Assembly (NCBI GenBank): GCA_900554945.1
Contig: USJN01000091.1
Span: 1-6,401, forward strand
Reading direction: 5' to 3'
Source of the DNA: an uncultured Coriobacteriaceae bacterium
GTDB taxonomy: Bacteria; Actinomycetota; Coriobacteriia; Coriobacteriales; Eggerthellaceae
Length of the DNA: 6,401 nt
The translations under genes and the position numbers were made by a program. This document shows, piece by piece, positions 5,633 through 6,401 of the stretch. Position 1 is the stretch's first letter. Every line of letters starts with the position of its first letter. Under the pieces are notes generated by a model. The model worked only from the letters and a program-made list of their open reading frames with translations, made no database searches and was not told the DNA's origin.

Positions 5633-6401
5633 TTAATCCCCATCGCCTTCCAACAGCGCTTTCAAGCCGTCAATGGGCGGTAGGGCATCGAGCAGCTCGC
5701 TCGACATGTCTGCCGAGGTCTTGTACGTGGCAACGCCCATGGGCTTGTTATAGTCCTGAATGATGTAATCGACGAACGCCCTGTTCATATCCTTGCAGAG
5801 CACCAAGCCGATGGACGGATTCTCGTGTTCGCGGCGCTCGAAGTCATCCAGCACGCGCAAGTATCCGGACAGCTGACCTAGGTAGGCAGTCTTGAACGGC
5901 CCTCGCTTGAGCTCGACGGCCACCAAGCAGTTGAGATCGCGATTGAAGAACAGCAGGTCAACATATTGGTCCACGCCAAAGGCGTCGAGGTGGTACTGAT
6001 TGCCCACGAACGAGAAGCCCCTACCGAACGTCATGATGAACTGCTTGATGTTCTGGACAATGCCCTGCTCCAACACGCGTTCATCAACGTCCTCAGCATC
6101 ACGAACACCGAGTTCCTCCACGTTGATGAAGTCGAGCAGGTATTCGTCCTTGAAGGTGTTGATGGCGCGCAGGGCCTGCTGGCTCTTGGGCAGCGTAGCG
6201 AGGTAATTGTTTGGAGCCTTGCCCTGGTGATGAAAATCGTCAGCTTTGATTGAGCGCTTGAGAGCTTCGACGCTCAGATGCTCATCGGCGCACTTATGGA
6301 TATAGAAGAGGCGCTCATCGAGGGTCTTTGCCAGCGAGAGAATCCAACGATGATGGGTGAATCCGATAGATAGGAACTCATTCAACGGAGAAGATCCGGA
6401 T
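5633..6401 (-). CDS. PD-(D/E)XK nuclease domain protein, YhcG/DUF1016 family, C-terminal part; 5' end off window
   Basis: The frame is open from the right window edge to TAA at 5635-5633, giving about 255 residues. Numbering from the TTG at 6385: THHRWILSLAK (10-20) with DERLFYIHKC (23-32) matches the middle of YhcG-type proteins. The nuclease core follows: E107, GRGFSFVGNQYHLDAFG (121-137), YVDLLFF with putative metal ligand D143, VAVELKRGPFK with E158 and K160, and GQLSGYL with Q171. SIGLVLCKDMN (191-201) and NKPMGVATYKT (213-223) end the domain. Upstream codons (SGSSP) remain open to the edge, and the family is usually about 340-380 residues with an N-terminal DUF1016_N domain. The TTG is therefore probably not the true start. 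The family is associated with DNA cleavage and with restriction or defence neighbourhoods; its exact substrate here is unknown. GC is slightly lower than in the helicase operon, which suggests a separate history. Confidence 0.88.
   Translation of the reverse strand, partial: SGSSPLNEFLSIGFTHHRWILSLAKTLDERLFYIHKCADEHLSVEALKRSIKADDFHHQGKAPNNYLATLPKSQQALRAINTFKDEYLLDFINVEELGVRDAEDVDERVLEQGIVQNIKQFIMTFGRGFSFVGNQYHLDAFGVDQYVDLLFFNRDLNCLVAVELKRGPFKTAYLGQLSGYLRVLDDFERREHENPSIGLVLCKDMNRAFVDYIIQDYNKPMGVATYKTSADMSSELLDALPPIDGLKALLEGDGD

Noticed and set aside
5613..5647. Terminator between the convergent pseudogene and nuclease gene
   Set aside because: Only a 5-bp GCGAT/ATCGC pairing with a long loop is present and no T-tract follows.

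Overview
The window is GC-rich (roughly 55-65 % by eye, locally higher inside the helicase gene) and tightly packed. The proteins look like those of a high-GC Gram-positive gut bacterium. Codon choice and protein style suggest Coriobacteriia or another actinobacterium, but this is an impression and not a placement. Nearly everything points to a phage-defence or restriction region.

Layout: a leftward (minus-strand) operon fills 1-5006. In transcription order it encodes a 74-residue ribbon-helix-helix protein (5006-4782), a 1077-residue helicase with an N-terminal phospholipase-D-like region and an SNF2-type motor (4776-1543), a DUF4391 protein (1549-929), and the N-terminal 309 residues of a Type III-style (beta-class) DNA methyltransferase, Mod (928-1, cut by the window edge). 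The genes are 5 bp apart, overlapping by 7 bp, and directly abutting, so they are very likely co-transcribed and translationally coupled. A consensus TATAAT lies 34 bp upstream of the first ATG. I expect a Res-type helicase/nuclease gene beyond the left edge, but it is not in view.

The 172-bp gap at 5007-5178 holds that promoter plus an imperfect 14-bp direct repeat and an 8-bp inverted repeat that could be operator sites. To its right, on the plus strand, is the remnant of a small protein gene (5179-5612). It still has a strong Shine-Dalgarno site but is broken by two in-frame TGA codons and one frameshift. Convergent with it, 5633-6401 on the minus strand encodes the C-terminal part of a YhcG/DUF1016-type PD-(D/E)XK nuclease whose N-terminus lies beyond the right edge.

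Working model (inference): Mod marks self DNA. The PLD-like/SNF2 helicase and DUF4391 protein form, with Mod and probably an off-window Res, a Type III-like anti-phage complex. The small RHH protein is a candidate autoregulator of the operon.
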